Source of the DNA: Paralithodes platypus
Lineage: Eukaryota; Arthropoda; Malacostraca; Decapoda; Lithodidae
Length of the DNA stretch: 64,000 nt
Assembly: GCA_032716605.1 (NCBI GenBank)
Contig: CM064545.1
Location: forward strand, 8,330,141-8,394,140
Direction: 5' to 3'
Shown one piece after another: positions 53,480 through 64,000 of the stretch (positions within the stretch are counted from its first letter, which is position 1; every line of letters starts with the position of its first letter). Position numbers and translations under genes: made by a program. The notes beneath the pieces are model-generated. The model saw only the letters and a program-made list of their open reading frames with translations. It made no database searches and was not told the DNA's origin.

Positions 53480-54240
53480 GTTGTTGCTGATAGGGTTTGG
53501 ATGTGTCAGTGTATTTGTGTGTGAGTGTGCTCACGTACATTTATGCATGCGTATTTGTAGTAAGTGGTGTATAAGTGTACGTAAATAATATTTTGAGATA
53601 CATATAAAAGTTATACCAAATCTTCCATTTTCTATTTTATCAGACTGAAGAAAATGGAATATTTCGTGCACATACTAATAAACATTTACTGGTCAAATTT
53701 CACATAACACACCCTTTTGACTGCACGTTGCTCAGAGTGTTGGGATTGTTTGTGAAGGTTGAACATAGAATAAGAAAAGCAAAATAGTATTGGATTTATA
53801 CACCTTCAGCAACAACAGTCTCGTGGCTTGTACTGTAGGGTGAATAATAATATAACACAAAATAATAAATATATAATTAGTGCTGACAATAGGCAAAACA
53901 TTGTATACGCACACTTAAACACACTAAATGCAGATTTACACAAGAGAATTTGCATACAGATTTTCTTCAGCAACTCAGATGTGGTCGTTTTTTAGGAATA
54001 TATTTAGCGGAATTCTGTCATCTGAAACATTTTACCATCAGCCTGGCAGCCGATTCCAGTATAAAATATTTTTAAAATACTGTCAGACCTAAGTTGTCGG
54101 TAAAAGTCCTCCTTCAAATCGATCTTTACACACAATTTAAAACTAGGAACAACGCTCCCCTGAGTGCTGCGGCTTGTAATGAAGAGTAGATAAAGAATAA
54201 AGACTTATATAGGGTCCTGAGTTGGTTTCATAATACACAA
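53480..54240. other. No recognisable gene; probable PLE 3' flank
   Basis: AT-rich. CAGACTGAAGAAAATGGAATA at about 53641 resembles PLE end sequences. Nothing else is seen. Confidence 0.45.
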
Positions 54241-54241
54241 T

Positions 54242-54329
<88 letters not shown>
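54242..54329. repeat. (CA)n-(TA)n microsatellite
   Basis: A short CA run followed by uninterrupted TA repeats. Confidence 0.97.
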
Positions 54330-54333
<4 letters not shown>

Positions 54334-54386
54334 TAAGAGAAACACCAGGGCGTGATAGAAGAACACGTTCATCTTGTTTATATGTA

Positions 54387-54427
54387 TTGCAACGTTTCGG
54401 AGACACACTTACTCCATCATCAGGCAA
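54387..54427 (-). ncRNA. Hammerhead-ribozyme-like motif (Penelope type)
   Basis: On the minus strand: TTGC, CTGATGA, a GGAG...CTCC stem, GAAA, ACGT, T, then GCAA. TTGC/GCAA can form stem I and GGAG/CTCC stem II. ACGT gives the tiny stem III seen in minimal hammerheads of Penelope-like elements. Predicted cleavage falls between 54391 and 54390. One unpaired T after CTGATGA is atypical and may weaken activity. It lies between a (TA)n array and a SINE. Confidence 0.65.
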
Positions 54428-54437
54428 ATCTAAAAAT

Positions 54438-54690
54438 AACATATAATAATAATAATAATAATAGTTCTTAAAGCTAGCGGATGCTAAGCTAGCTAAGGAT
54501 AGCTCAATAAGGCCGATTAGGCATATTTCCATTGGGGTCCTGTACTACTACCCCATCCCTTTGCTCATGAGGGATGGTAACGACTCAGTGCTTGTAAAAA
54601 ATCTTTAATGCGCCGAGCGTGGGCGCGAACCCGGGCCTTCTGGGTGGAAGTCCGAGACGCTAGTCACTACACCAAGAAAACACTTGTAAG
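54438..54690 (-). mobile_element. tRNA-derived SINE, complete, (ATT)n tail
   Basis: On the minus strand the head TGGTGTAGTGACTAGCGTC (box A) and GGGTTCGCGCCC (box B) lead into the body shared with 10548-10748 and a tail of ATT repeats (54462-54440). It supplies the 5' head missing from the other copy. Confidence 0.9.
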
Positions 54691-54691
54691 A

Positions 54692-54980
54692 AAACACTAG
54701 TATCATAGTGAATTACAATAATTTCATAAAGCCTAAGACAAATTACATGGTATGAAAATATGAAGAAAGGCTATTGTAAACCTAAATTCGTAACATAAAT
54801 TGGTGATATAGAAACACAAAGAAACATATATGACATAATAAATACCACAAATATAATAAGTTAATCACAACACTTCTAAACACTATACATACGGAAACAC
54901 GAAAAATAACTTACATTATGAAGATCTTAAGAACAAGAGGTCGGTTGATTTTTCATTGCTACCTAATGAAGGCTTTAGTT
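54692..54980. other. No recognisable gene
   Basis: AT-rich, unassigned. Confidence 0.5.
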
Positions 54981-54984
54981 TCAT

Positions 54985-55130
54985 CCTATGACTTAAACTG
55001 CTTTAAACTTGGTGTGTCCTGGCATTTTAACACCAACGACCCTTGAATTTGGCTCTCTGTCACTCTTTTGGTTTTGGGGGAGACACTCGTACAGGCAACC
55101 TTCCTTTTGTCTCCTCCATACTCATGAACA
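54985..55130 (+). mobile_element. Jockey-like LINE 3'UTR fragment
   Basis: CATCCTATGACTTAAACTGC, TCACTCTTTTGGTTTTGGGG and GAGACACTCGTACAGGCAAC match the 3' end at 40720-40862. No coding part is attached. Confidence 0.8.
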
Positions 55131-55140
55131 AACAATAAAC

Positions 55141-56440
55141 AAATTGCAGACTCCTTTCCTTGTCGGCGTCTATTCCCAGTGTTTCGAGCATGGCAAACAG
55201 CCCTCCATGCCAGACTAAAACAACGGCTCCTGCTATATGAGTGCAATCAATCACGTTTACCATCTATGTTCAGCTTTGTTAAGCTACTCATAGTACAGTA
55301 GAACAAGGAGGTCTGTGTCAAAGTTTCCGTGCAAAAAGCCAAACTGTCTCTTTGACTAATGGTTGAAATGGAAACTGATGTAAGAAGCCAATAAATCCTC
55401 AAATATTGTTGATGCAATTATCAGTAGGAACAATGGGTTGTTGTTTATTTTTCAATGCTACCTAAACATAATTACGTAAATCCCCTGCCAGATCAAGGTC
55501 ACTTAGCCTGTCTGTCTGTATGTAGGTTGGTCTATCTGTTTGCTTGCCTTTGGATTTATTATATCCTAGGGTTATCAACATATGGCCACGACATGTGTAC
55601 AAATGTGTATAAACGATCCATACGGATGTCAGTGAAAAAAGTACATTGATCTTCCTTAAATACTTACTATTTAGTCATAATGATCAAATAAAAAGGACAT
55701 TATATCAACTGGTTTACTATTCATTCAAATTTCGCCAGAATCACAATACTAAGTGCTTGTGTCAATATGGACATTTTATTGAACAATAATCGGATCCAAA
55801 TTTCAAAGATCTAAGTCAAAGGTCGCGAGGCAAGATCCAAGTCTGAAAGACAGAAATTTTATGATGACAAGTAAATGTTTGTTATCAACATTTTCCTTTG
55901 CCCTTTAAATATAAATGACGCTACCTAATAAACTCACAAATGCCACACACAATTAAGGGTAAAGGTTACCGTTTAAGTTGAAGTAATGCAACTTTTTCGT
56001 AAACTTATCAATTTAGTGTTTTACTTAAATCGGTGCATATATTTGACTTGTTTATAAAATAATCATGCAATAAATAAATATATTCGTATTTAAAGGTCAA
56101 GGTCACAGGTCATGGTGAAAGTACATTTTGTATAGTTGGTTTCAAACGTGTGATAGTTAACCAACTTCTCAAATTTTACCAAATTAAACAGTTGCCCTAG
56201 AGTCCGGAAAGGGTCACTCTGCTATACAGCAGAGTGAAAGAGAAATACCTTTGTGTCCTACTGCGTGTCATAGAAAGCGTAAAAAAGGAGGTTGGTGGGT
56301 AGGGCCTGACGCGACCATCCTCCATAAAAACTAGCAAAATATAAATATATATACCGGTATATAAAAAAGTATATAAAAAATAAAAACGACGCATAAACAG
56401 CCATGCAATCGGGTGGACAAACTGTCAGTGACCAAGGAGC
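55141..56440. other. No recognisable gene; AGGTCA cluster
   Basis: AT-rich. Three AGGTCA hexamers lie at 56094-56112, spaced 0 and 1 bases, and looser copies near 55493 and 55815. A 20-base hairpin CACTCTGCTATACAGCAGAGTG lies at about 56215. Confidence 0.5.
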
Positions 56441-58400
56441 AGTGGAGGACTGTTTTCAGCTGGCGACTTAAAATGTGAGAGTTATTGATCGTACGAACGA
56501 GAAAACAAATTCTGGGAGTGTTAGCGAATGCAAAGGTGGATGTATGATAAATGACTGGTACTGTACAACATGGAAAGGTATAAGTGTGAAGGACTGTGAG
56601 TAGGGATAGGTGTGTGTGCTGGAGCGAGTGATGATGAGAGACCGAAGGAATAAGAGTGTTAATCTACAAGGTATCGATGGAAGGAGCGTGTTATGGAGTA
56701 TGGATCTATAGGATCCATGATTATATCGGTAAAAACGAAAGTGGGATTACAGATGTGGATCCTGTCGATAATTTTGTGTGTATATGTACCGACAGTCTAT
56801 AAAGTGGAAAGGGTGAAAGGGAAGTTTTGGATGAGCGTTGAGGTCTACAGGAAAAACATTGGAAAAAGTGAAAGAGTATTTCTGTTTGGAAATAGGAACA
56901 CGAAAGTGTATAATAGGAAAGTAGATGGGATGGTGGAATGGTTTGGGTGGTGGGAATAATAGTGCACTTGATGACGTATGTCTGGGTAAGAGACTGATGG
57001 TCACCATCATAATTGTCAGCACAGATTGTTCCACAAGTACACATGGGAAATGGAGTGGAGAGAGAAAAGAGAGACGATGAAGCAAAAGGCGCGGATTGCT
57101 TATGTATGTGTATATGATCCAATGAGGATTTCAGCTTTATGCGACAGGGCACATTGATAGTTGAGGACGTCTGTCTGACCACAATGACTCCTATGCGGTA
57201 ATTGAGAAAATCGTGCAGAAGTGGATAAGGAATAGTAGAATAAAGCAGGTGGGGGGAGGAGTGGTGAAGAGGCTTGCAAAGTTATAGGAGGAGGGATTTA
57301 TGGAGGATTGGAAGACAGACAACTATGTAGGTGTGACTTGGATCAAATTCCGGAAATCGAAGTCGTGCCAAGTGGTTAATGAAGAGATGTGCAGCATGTG
57401 GGGTTAGGAGGAAGGGAGTGAATAGTGGACTGAGGAGGTGAGATAAGCACTTGAAGAGAACAATGAACCATACAGGGAATGATTGGGTAATAGAGGGAAT
57501 GAAGATATGGAGAGGCAGAAAAGAAAAGGCTATGTGGATAATAAGAATGGTGAAGTGAAGTAGTGAAGGAAAGTGAAGGGAGGGTAAATAAGGAACTTGG
57601 AAGGTATTAAGTAGAAAGAGTGTAAGCAGCTGTTTTGAAAAGTGGTAAGAAAGTTAGGGAAGGTGATAAGGGAAATAGTAAGGCTGTGGAAAATAAAAAT
57701 GGGGGAATATTAGTGGAAGCGCAAGAGTTAATGGAGAGAGCACTTAAATAAATTGTTGTATGTAGAGGATAACAGAGCTGCAACCATAACTGGATGGTGA
57801 ATGTGAAATAGAAAAGTAGTGGAGGAGGCGGGGATCAGGATGTCATAAGTGGGTTAGGCATTGATGAGGGTAAACATGGCTAAAACATCAGGGATAGAGG
57901 GAATGTGTGGCGATATGCGGAAGCATGGAGGTGAGGTAGTAATTGAATGTATCTGGAAAATGTGTAAATTAGTATGGGAGAATGGAAGAGTGACGGAATA
58001 CTGAGAATCAGGTATTATAGTCCCTTTGCATAAGGAGACAGGGGTAGTCACCACAGGGGATATGTCTCCTTAGCACAGTAGAGAAGATACACTTCAGAAT
58101 AATGATCGACAGAGTAAAGAGAGGTAACAAAGTATTTTATAAGTGTGAAGCAGGATGGAATTAAGAAGGGAAGAGGATGTGTAGATCAGATCTTCTTGAG
58201 GTAGGTTGTAGAGAATTACTGTATCTGGAGAGGGAAGGACGTTGTATGCTGTCTTCATTGACTTGGAGAAAGTATATTGAAAAGTACATATAAATGGTTT
58301 ATGGAAAGTACTGAAAGTATATTCTCATATACTGAGTAGATGGTAAGTTGCTGGAAGCGGTGACAAGCAAGTATGAAGGTAAAAGAGTGGCAGCGCGTGT
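56440..58400 (+). pseudogene. Decayed RTE/I-like LINE (endonuclease to RT)
   Basis: Plus-strand fragments in several frames: CVYVPTVYKVERVKGKFW with VFLFGNRNTKVYNRKVDGMV (56760-56940) match an endonuclease Y-A-P and G-D-x-N-A region whose key residues are altered. DGI-KKGRGCVDQIF near 58155-58200 and the eroded VVCCLH-LGES near 58245 match the fingers and motif A of a reverse transcriptase. The fragment stops at about 58400. The clade is uncertain. The C-terminus at 63311-64000 may be of the same family on the other strand. Confidence 0.65.
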
Positions 58401-58639
58401 AGATGAAGACATTTGTTTTAGTTCCCCTATAAAACTCAGATTTTTCGTTTTCTTTGTTTAATATTGTTTTCTTTGTTTGATTTCAAGCTTAAACAAATTT
58501 AAGGAGATGCATAGTGCCCAATATTGTAATGCAGTAGTGTACAATGATGGATAGCTCATTAATGATTTAACTCATTTGTAGCACTCATCATTTTTCACAT
58601 ATTTTGCAGTTACTAATATAATTATAAATCTTTTGGGTA

Positions 58640-58915
58640 CTAGACTATATCGCTTGCTCTTCAACACTCAAGTTAATCTCTCTCTTCTCTCAATACTTTT
58701 ATAGTGTCAGTGTTGTTCTCATATGTTTGGGAAAGACCATATTACTCCTCTTGCTAAATCAGATTTTCGGAAGTTAGGTGTGCACAACTGTCTCCGTGGA
58801 TTGTTCACCCCCATACAGCTACTTGCTTTTTACAGAGGTACATATAGAATGCTCTCAGCACTTGTGGGGAGGTTCCACTCATACGGCACTTCTCAATAGG
58901 GTAGATGTAATACCC
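58640..58915 (+). pseudogene. Jockey-like LINE fragment
   Basis: Encodes KDHITPLAKS-FRKLGVHN, FTPIQLLAFYRGT and GRFHSYGTSQ in broken frames, corresponding to 40240-40420. A short relic. Confidence 0.75.
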
Positions 58916-59545
58916 TATACTTAGCAGTTATAGCGCTATTTATAGTACACAATAAAGCATTAATAAGACACAGGTTTCTACTCTACTGGAGGTACTTACA
59001 TTTTAAAACAGAAACACATAATACTTTATATGAGTTTATTGAGAAAACAAAATAATCACAAGTCAAGTAAACATAACAGTATGATCAGAATGGCAATTAA
59101 AAAACGTGACAATAAGAATACATTTGTTTTAATAAACAGAATAGAGCCTACTGGATTTGGGGGTTGTCTAGATGAGTTAATGAGTTAGATGAGCGTCTTT
59201 TATATTTGCGAGCCGGTATTGTGAGAAGGCGTTATTACTGTAACTGGAATATAAATATATCTCGATAGGCACTGGTGGAAAATGACCAATGGAAATCTGA
59301 GATATAAGTATAACAGATAAGAGGCAAAGACAGTGTGTGGATTATTTTACCTTTTATTTTTAAGTACTGGTAGGAAACCCAGCCGAAGGGGAACAATGAA
59401 ACACTATGGTATCTCATTATTAAACTCCACATATTTTTCCAGTGTGGCAGGTAATTGGCAATGAGGTGTAGGTCTTCTTTCTTCTCCTTTTCTCAGGCTG
59501 GCAGGTGTAGCATGACGACTCATAAATAGGTAATTGTGAGTATAG
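58916..59545. other. No recognisable gene
   Basis: AT-rich, unassigned sequence leading into the 80-bp repeat array. Confidence 0.5.
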
Positions 59546-59548
59546 TGT

Positions 59549-59790
59549 AGAGCAGGTAGCCACTGTACTTCCCCAGCACAATTAGTTACTGGTATGATCC
59601 ATGATCGGTTATCGGTGGATGTTATGCAGAGCAGGTTGTCGTTAAACTGCCCCAGAACCATTAGTCACTGGGTATGATTCACGATAGGTTATCGGTGAAC
59701 ATCGTACAGGGCAGGAGCCGCTATACTTGCCTCAGGACCGGTGGTCACTGAGTATGACTCTAGGCAGGTTGCCGTTGAGTTGACTCAATA
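59549..59790. repeat. Minisatellite, ~80-bp unit, about three copies
   Basis: Units from about 59550, 59629 and 59709 share GAGCAGGT-GCC, CTGCCCCAG-ACCATTAGTCAC and GGTTATCGGTGAA, with 15-25% divergence. Confidence 0.9.
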
Positions 59791-60734
59791 GAAGTACTAG
59801 TTGAGGCGCATTCAAAAAATTGGTTTTAGCCCAAACTGGTTGCCTTCCCGGGGTAGCTGGTCCTGAGAGATCGAGATTGACCTGATGTCTAAGCTCTGCC
59901 AGTGTATATATCTTGTGATATTTTCTCTCCCCGCTGTTTGTTGGACTGAGGGCAAGAAGGTCTGTTTGCCCTGGACCTAGAAAGTCGTTAAGTTGGGTCT
60001 CTTCTGCCTTGGGTTAACTGGATCAGGTGGCACTGGGCCACTTGACAGGTGAGCGGGCAAATGGATTGATGATATGGTTTCCCTGCTCTGGTAGACAGAA
60101 AATGACGCATGGTTCTAGATACCTTAGAGAACGCTCCCATCTCTGGGTGACTAATGTAAATCCTTCTTGATTAATATATAAATGTTAGATTTACGTAGAG
60201 GGAAGAGAGAGAGGAAGAAAATAACGAATTGGCAAGGGACTATATAATTATAAGCTACGTGTGATGTGTGTGTGTGTGTGTGTGTGTGTGCGTGCGTGGG
60301 GAAAGAAAGAAGGAGTTGAGATTATCGATTTGTATTGTATTGTTGACATTTGCAAAGTATATAATTATGTCGTGGATTCTTAGGAATTGTATTTCTTGTA
60401 TTATTATCTCTTGTTACACATTATAACTATGATTGTGAATTCTCCTGTTAGTGTAATTTGCTTGTTGGTGAACGAAAAATGAATATGTTTGTTTACATTT
60501 ATTTTAAGGGGTGACTAAGGTACACTGATGGGACATGAGTGAATGGAAATTAAAGATGAAGTTATGACGGCAAGCATAACAATATATTTAACATAATTTG
60601 ATCTCGTAAATTTGACTCCTGTTACTAATTCTCTCCAATATCTATTTGTAGCTATTCTATATTTATCTACCTCTTCCGTCACTATATATTTTAATTGTCT
60701 TCTTAATGTATATACCTCCTCTGTTACATAGAAT
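59791..60734. other. No recognisable gene; (TG)n at 60266-60300
   Basis: Mixed composition then AT-rich. A (TG)n run is the only clear feature. Confidence 0.55.
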
Positions 60735-60985
60735 AGATAGCACCCGCCTTCCAATGCATTCGCACCCATATTCTGTCCAACTCTCTAACCCAAGAAATTA
60801 ACGATTTGTACAGTCTTTCTACTGATCAACAAGAAAACACTGACCACTCTTCCTTGGTCTATCATTCCTTTATTCGATGACTTAAACTCCTTCAAGGTCT
60901 GTGCGTCCAGACATTTTGGCTCCAACATATCTTGAAATTAGCTTGTTATCACTCTTTTATTTTGAAGAGACACCATCTACATTCA
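60735..60985 (+). mobile_element. Jockey-like LINE 3' fragment
   Basis: Matches 40590-40830: CATATTCTGTCCAACTCTCT, CGATGACTTAAACTCCTTCA and TTATCACTCTTTTATTTTG. It includes the last codons and part of the 3'UTR. Confidence 0.75.
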
Positions 60986-61504
60986 GTGTTGCCATTGATC
61001 ACCGAGATCTCCTTCGTAATCCTGTGTCAAGAGGTATTCAACTATGTATTGAATGGGAGTAAGGCATTATGTATGCCCGATAGAAGATTATGAGGGCTGA
61101 AGGTAATTTAATTTTGTTTTAATTCGACTATGCAAAATTGCGAGATACACGATTTAAAATTCCTATTTGTATGATTAAATTAAAAGTCCCTCCTCCATAA
61201 TGCATAGACCTTTCTTTTTATAATACATTACACTGAGAATCATCTCTCTCTCGAGTTATTATCCTCTGAATACCCTTCCACTAATCATAAGTCTTCAACA
61301 AATATATAGGAGTTTTGGATAAGGTTAGCAGCGAATCTGTTTTCCTTCCTCCATTCTTGCATGAGATTATAAAACTACAAGTAAATTTCTACTATGAATT
61401 AGTAACTCGGATAGTTCAGAAGCTACAAATACTCATTTGATATGGGTGGGATTAAGGCTAAATGTTGCCTATTTATAGATACAGTTAATTGCTCAATATG
61501 CGGC
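60986..61504. other. No recognisable gene
   Basis: AT-rich, unassigned. Confidence 0.5.
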
Positions 61505-61712
61505 GTTCTGGGAGTGAGGGTCCGAGTCTTGGTGGTGAGACAGTGAAGCACGAAGGCGAGGCAGCTCCATATTATATGCGAAGGCAAGATGGCAAAGGCT
61601 GGTTGCAGCTTCACATGTCTCACTCCCAAGATTGGAACGAGGCCTCACGGGCTTCACCGTTTTGAATGGTTGAATGTACAGGCTGTCATCCTATGCCCGA
61701 TGGCAGTAAGTT

Positions 61713-61732
<20 letters not shown>
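61505..61732 (+). mobile_element. Unclassified poly-A retroposon unit, copy 2
   Basis: Plus-strand counterpart of 17458-17674: GAGTGAGGGTCCGAGTCT, CACATGTCTCACTCCCAAGA and CCTATGCCCGATGGCAG, ending in an A-run at 61714-61732 followed by (TA)n. Confidence 0.6.
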
Positions 61733-61748
<16 letters not shown>

Positions 61749-61781
61749 TATACTGTATATATATACAGTATATATATATAT
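61733..61781. repeat. (TA)n microsatellite
   Basis: TA repeats interrupted by CTG and CAG, lying between a poly-A tail and the next LINE fragment. Confidence 0.95.
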
Positions 61782-61784
61782 GCC

Positions 61785-62790
61785 TAATATCCTAATCTCT
61801 TCTAAAGATGTACTGCACTTTCTACCCTCTCTGTGCTTAATAATAAGAAGGGTACTGTCAGGACAGTGTTCCTCCACTTGTCATACAAAACTGTGCTTCC
61901 GCTCTCAACCCTCCAACTATCGCTCAATTGCTCTCATTTCTTGCACCTCTAAAGTTTTTGAAACTATTCTTACTTCAAAATTGTATAAGCTTCTCTTCTC
62001 ATAATCTAATCTCAGATCGCCAGCATGGTTTCCTTAAGGGTCACTCACTGATCTTCTTTCATATCTCACTAACTCTTGGTCATGCTCCTTTTGGGACTTC
62101 GGTGAGACATTTTCTATTGCGCTACACATATCAAAGACGTTCGATAGAGTTTGGCACAAATCACTAATTTTTAAACTACCCTCCTTCGGTTTCTATCCCT
62201 CCATCTGTTCCTTTATCTCTAATTTTCTAACTGGCCGTTCCATTGCTTTGGTTGTGGACGGCCATTGTTCACTTCCTCATTCTATCAACTCTGGTGTTCC
62301 TCAGGGTTTTGTCCTATCTCCAATTATCTTTCTAATATTCATAAATGATCTTTTCAACTGTGCCTCCAGTCCTATCCATTCATATGCTATTGACTCTACC
62401 TCACACATTTCAACTATCCCTTATACTTCAACAATACAAAAATCAACCCTTCATCTTCTCTCAGTGTCTCTTTTTCTTCTGATCTCTCTTGCAAAGTCCA
62501 CATTACCACTCTTGCTAGAACGGCTTACCAAAAGCTGGGTGTGCTCAACCGCCACAGGGGGGTCTTTACCCCTGCGCAGCTTCTTGCTCTGTACAGAGGC
62601 ACAGTGCGTCCTTGTATTGAGTATTGTTCGCATGTGTTGGGAGGATCCTATCACACAGCATTTCTAGACACTGTAGAAAAGAAAGCCTTTCGTTTCATTA
62701 ACTCCCGTCCACTCACCGATTCTCTGCAATCTCTCTCTATTCGCCGCAATGTTGCATCTCTCTTGTTATTCTATTGCTACTACAATAATC
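61785..62790 (+). pseudogene. Jockey/BS-like LINE reverse transcriptase, decayed
   Basis: Collinear with the 11.8-13.1 kb copy but with several shifts and deletions. SQPSNYRSIALISCTSKVFE (61890-61965), VVDGHCSLPHSINSGVPQGF (62250-62310), FINDLFNCASSPIHSYAIDS (catalytic YADD changed to YAID, about 62385), then VLNRHRGVFTPAQLLALYRG and INSRPLTDSLQSLSIRRNVA (62540-62760). The altered catalytic motif and frame breaks make it inactive. Its 5' break abuts (TA)n. Confidence 0.88.
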
Positions 62791-62799
62791 TCACCAAGT

Positions 62800-62888
62800 G
62801 TAACACAAGCATCAACATTCTAGCATTTATAACACTTGTTAGGCCACACTTAGAATACTGGAACACCGTCTGGGATCCACACACTCAA
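62800..62888 (+). pseudogene. Short fragment of a different LINE
   Basis: Encodes ILAFITLVRPHLEYWNTVWD followed by PHTQN, a C-terminal signature of CR1/RTE-like elements that differs from the adjoining jockey-like copy. It ends at a (TA)n array. Confidence 0.65.
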
Positions 62889-62892
62889 AATG

Positions 62893-62895
<3 letters not shown>

Positions 62896-62956
<61 letters not shown>
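62896..62956. repeat. (TA)n microsatellite
   Basis: Uninterrupted TA repeats. Confidence 0.97.
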
Positions 62957-62957
<1 letters not shown>

Positions 62958-63310
62958 TCCGGCACATACTCCATAGCTGGCGGTGGCTGACTCGAGACAG
63001 AGCCCGAATAGGGACAACACAACACAACATAAAAAAACAAAATATTAAATTCACACACATCCTGGTTGCCCAGGAGAAGACCCAGATACCAAGTATCACT
63101 AAGGACCTCCGGAACTTCCCCAGTCCCAGACCTCCTGGCGAGGTTCTGGCCTCAGCAGGCAGACACGCAGCGGAATCATACCACGGTACCTGCCCACCTC
63201 ATATCCAGGTATGACCCTTCATATACATCCCGGCTCCCCGGGCCAGGCGACTGACAGAGTTTTATCTAGTCCAACTGGCGCCAGACCCCTTCTCCCAACG
63301 CTCGCCTTAT
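62958..63310. other. C-rich unassigned stretch
   Basis: Open frames of up to about 106 codons exist, but I recognise no domain, and the composition changes abruptly from the TA array. Confidence 0.45.
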
Positions 63311-64000
63311 CACTCATCTATTCACAAGCATTCTCCTTTCATTCCTATTCATTACTACTTCTCTTGCCTGTTCTAAAGTCATCCCTTTACCTTCCAACGC
63401 TTCTACTACACCATCTCTCCATCTCAACCGAGGTCTTCCTCTCCCTCTACCTCCCCTTGCATCTAAGTCATATACTCTCTTCGTTAGCCTTTCCTCTCCC
63501 ATTTGCTTAACATGTCCATACCAGCGCAGTACCCTTCTGTCCACTCTGGCCGCCAAGGGTTCCTGCTGTCCCACTCTCGTACATATCTCTTCATTCCTCA
63601 ATCAGTCTCTACGAGTCATTCTTCACATACTCCTCAAGCAGTTCATCTCCATCAAATCCAACTTTCTTCTCTCTTGTGACTTCAGAGCCCCTGTTTCAGC
63701 CCCATACATCACTGTTGGTACAACTATCCCTTGATACATTGCACTTTCAGCTTTAATTCCAAGATTTCTCACCTTCCACATAATTCCCATTCCTCCGATA
63801 ACTTTCTGTCCTTCACATTCTCTCCATATGCACTTCTGTTACCTTACCTCCATTTTCACTGCGTCTCTGCTTATCACTCATCCAAGATATTTAAAACACT
63901 CCAGCCGTACAGTCTACGACAGAACTGCTGTCTTGGCCTGAGGCAATGTGTTAGTTCACTCACCTTTTAATAGATGGCACTTTAATCGCTTCTAATAAAA
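63311..64000 (-). pseudogene. LINE C-terminal region, runs off the window
   Basis: The minus strand reads MWKVRNLGIKAESAMYQGIV, VPTVMYGAETGALKSQERRK and LDLMEMNCLRSMCR, then a TGA near 63600, then RVDRRVLRWYGHVKQMGEER and RGRGRPRLRWRDGV. This is the conserved tail of an RTE/I-like LINE polyprotein. The upstream part lies beyond 64000, so it is partial. At least one stop suggests it is dead. Confidence 0.85.

Noticed and set aside
1..64000. CRISPR array, bacterial operons or rRNA genes
   Set aside because: No regularly spaced identical repeats, no ribosome-binding-site-led gene strings and no rRNA sequence seen.

Overview
This window looks like eukaryotic intergenic DNA made almost entirely of transposable elements, their relics and simple repeats. 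I found no host protein-coding gene that I can defend. Long (TA)n arrays, tRNA-derived SINEs, jockey/BS-like and CR1-like LINEs, Penelope-like elements (PLEs), an LTR element with a CCHC gag, and several piggyBac lineages together suggest an invertebrate. A decapod crustacean is my best guess. That is inferred from the repeat repertoire and not proven.

Layout. 0-5.2 kb: a degenerate G-rich minisatellite, a tRNA-like SINE, a TTAA-bounded MITE and a 455-bp foldback. 5.25-10.34 kb: a complete PIF/Harbinger transposon with TTA target duplications, a DDE transposase (one frameshift) and a convergent, spliced Myb/SANT-like partner gene. 10.5-17.9 kb: a SINE, decayed jockey-like LINE pieces, two TTAA MITEs and (TA)n arrays. 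17.95-22.2 kb: a nearly full-length CR1-like LINE on the minus strand. It has 5'UTR repeats, an SGNH-esterase ORF1, and an ORF2 that lacks its own ATG and lies in the -1 frame behind an A AAA AAC heptamer. 22.4-26 kb: a long-TIR element carrying a cysteine-rich protein of uncertain superfamily. 27-28.1 kb: an inverted PLE with a GIY-YIG remnant. 28.3-32.8 kb: a 5' LTR and gag-protease of a truncated LTR retrotransposon, with a retroposon inserted in the LTR (11-bp target duplication). 33.47-38.94 kb: a piggyBac element with an apparently intact 912-aa transposase.

From 39.7 to 53.5 kb the structure is nested. A jockey-like LINE is split by a 205-bp TTAA MITE. Next comes a PLE reverse transcriptase that appears split by an 11.66-kb segment with ~295-bp inverted repeats and AATATT at both ends. 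That segment is non-coding as far as I can tell, and holds tandem repeats, C/G tracts and a second piggyBac element (45.19-48.89 kb) whose transposase is broken. 53.5-64 kb: a hammerhead-ribozyme-like motif next to a (TA)n array, a second SINE copy, a decayed RTE/I-like LINE, an 80-bp minisatellite, more jockey-like fragments, and the C-terminus of another LINE running off the right edge.

The genes do not form a pathway. What they show is a record of insertion into insertion. The points most worth following up are the inverted-repeat segment, the candidate -1 frameshift signal of the CR1 element, the ribozyme-like motif and the unclassified long-TIR element.
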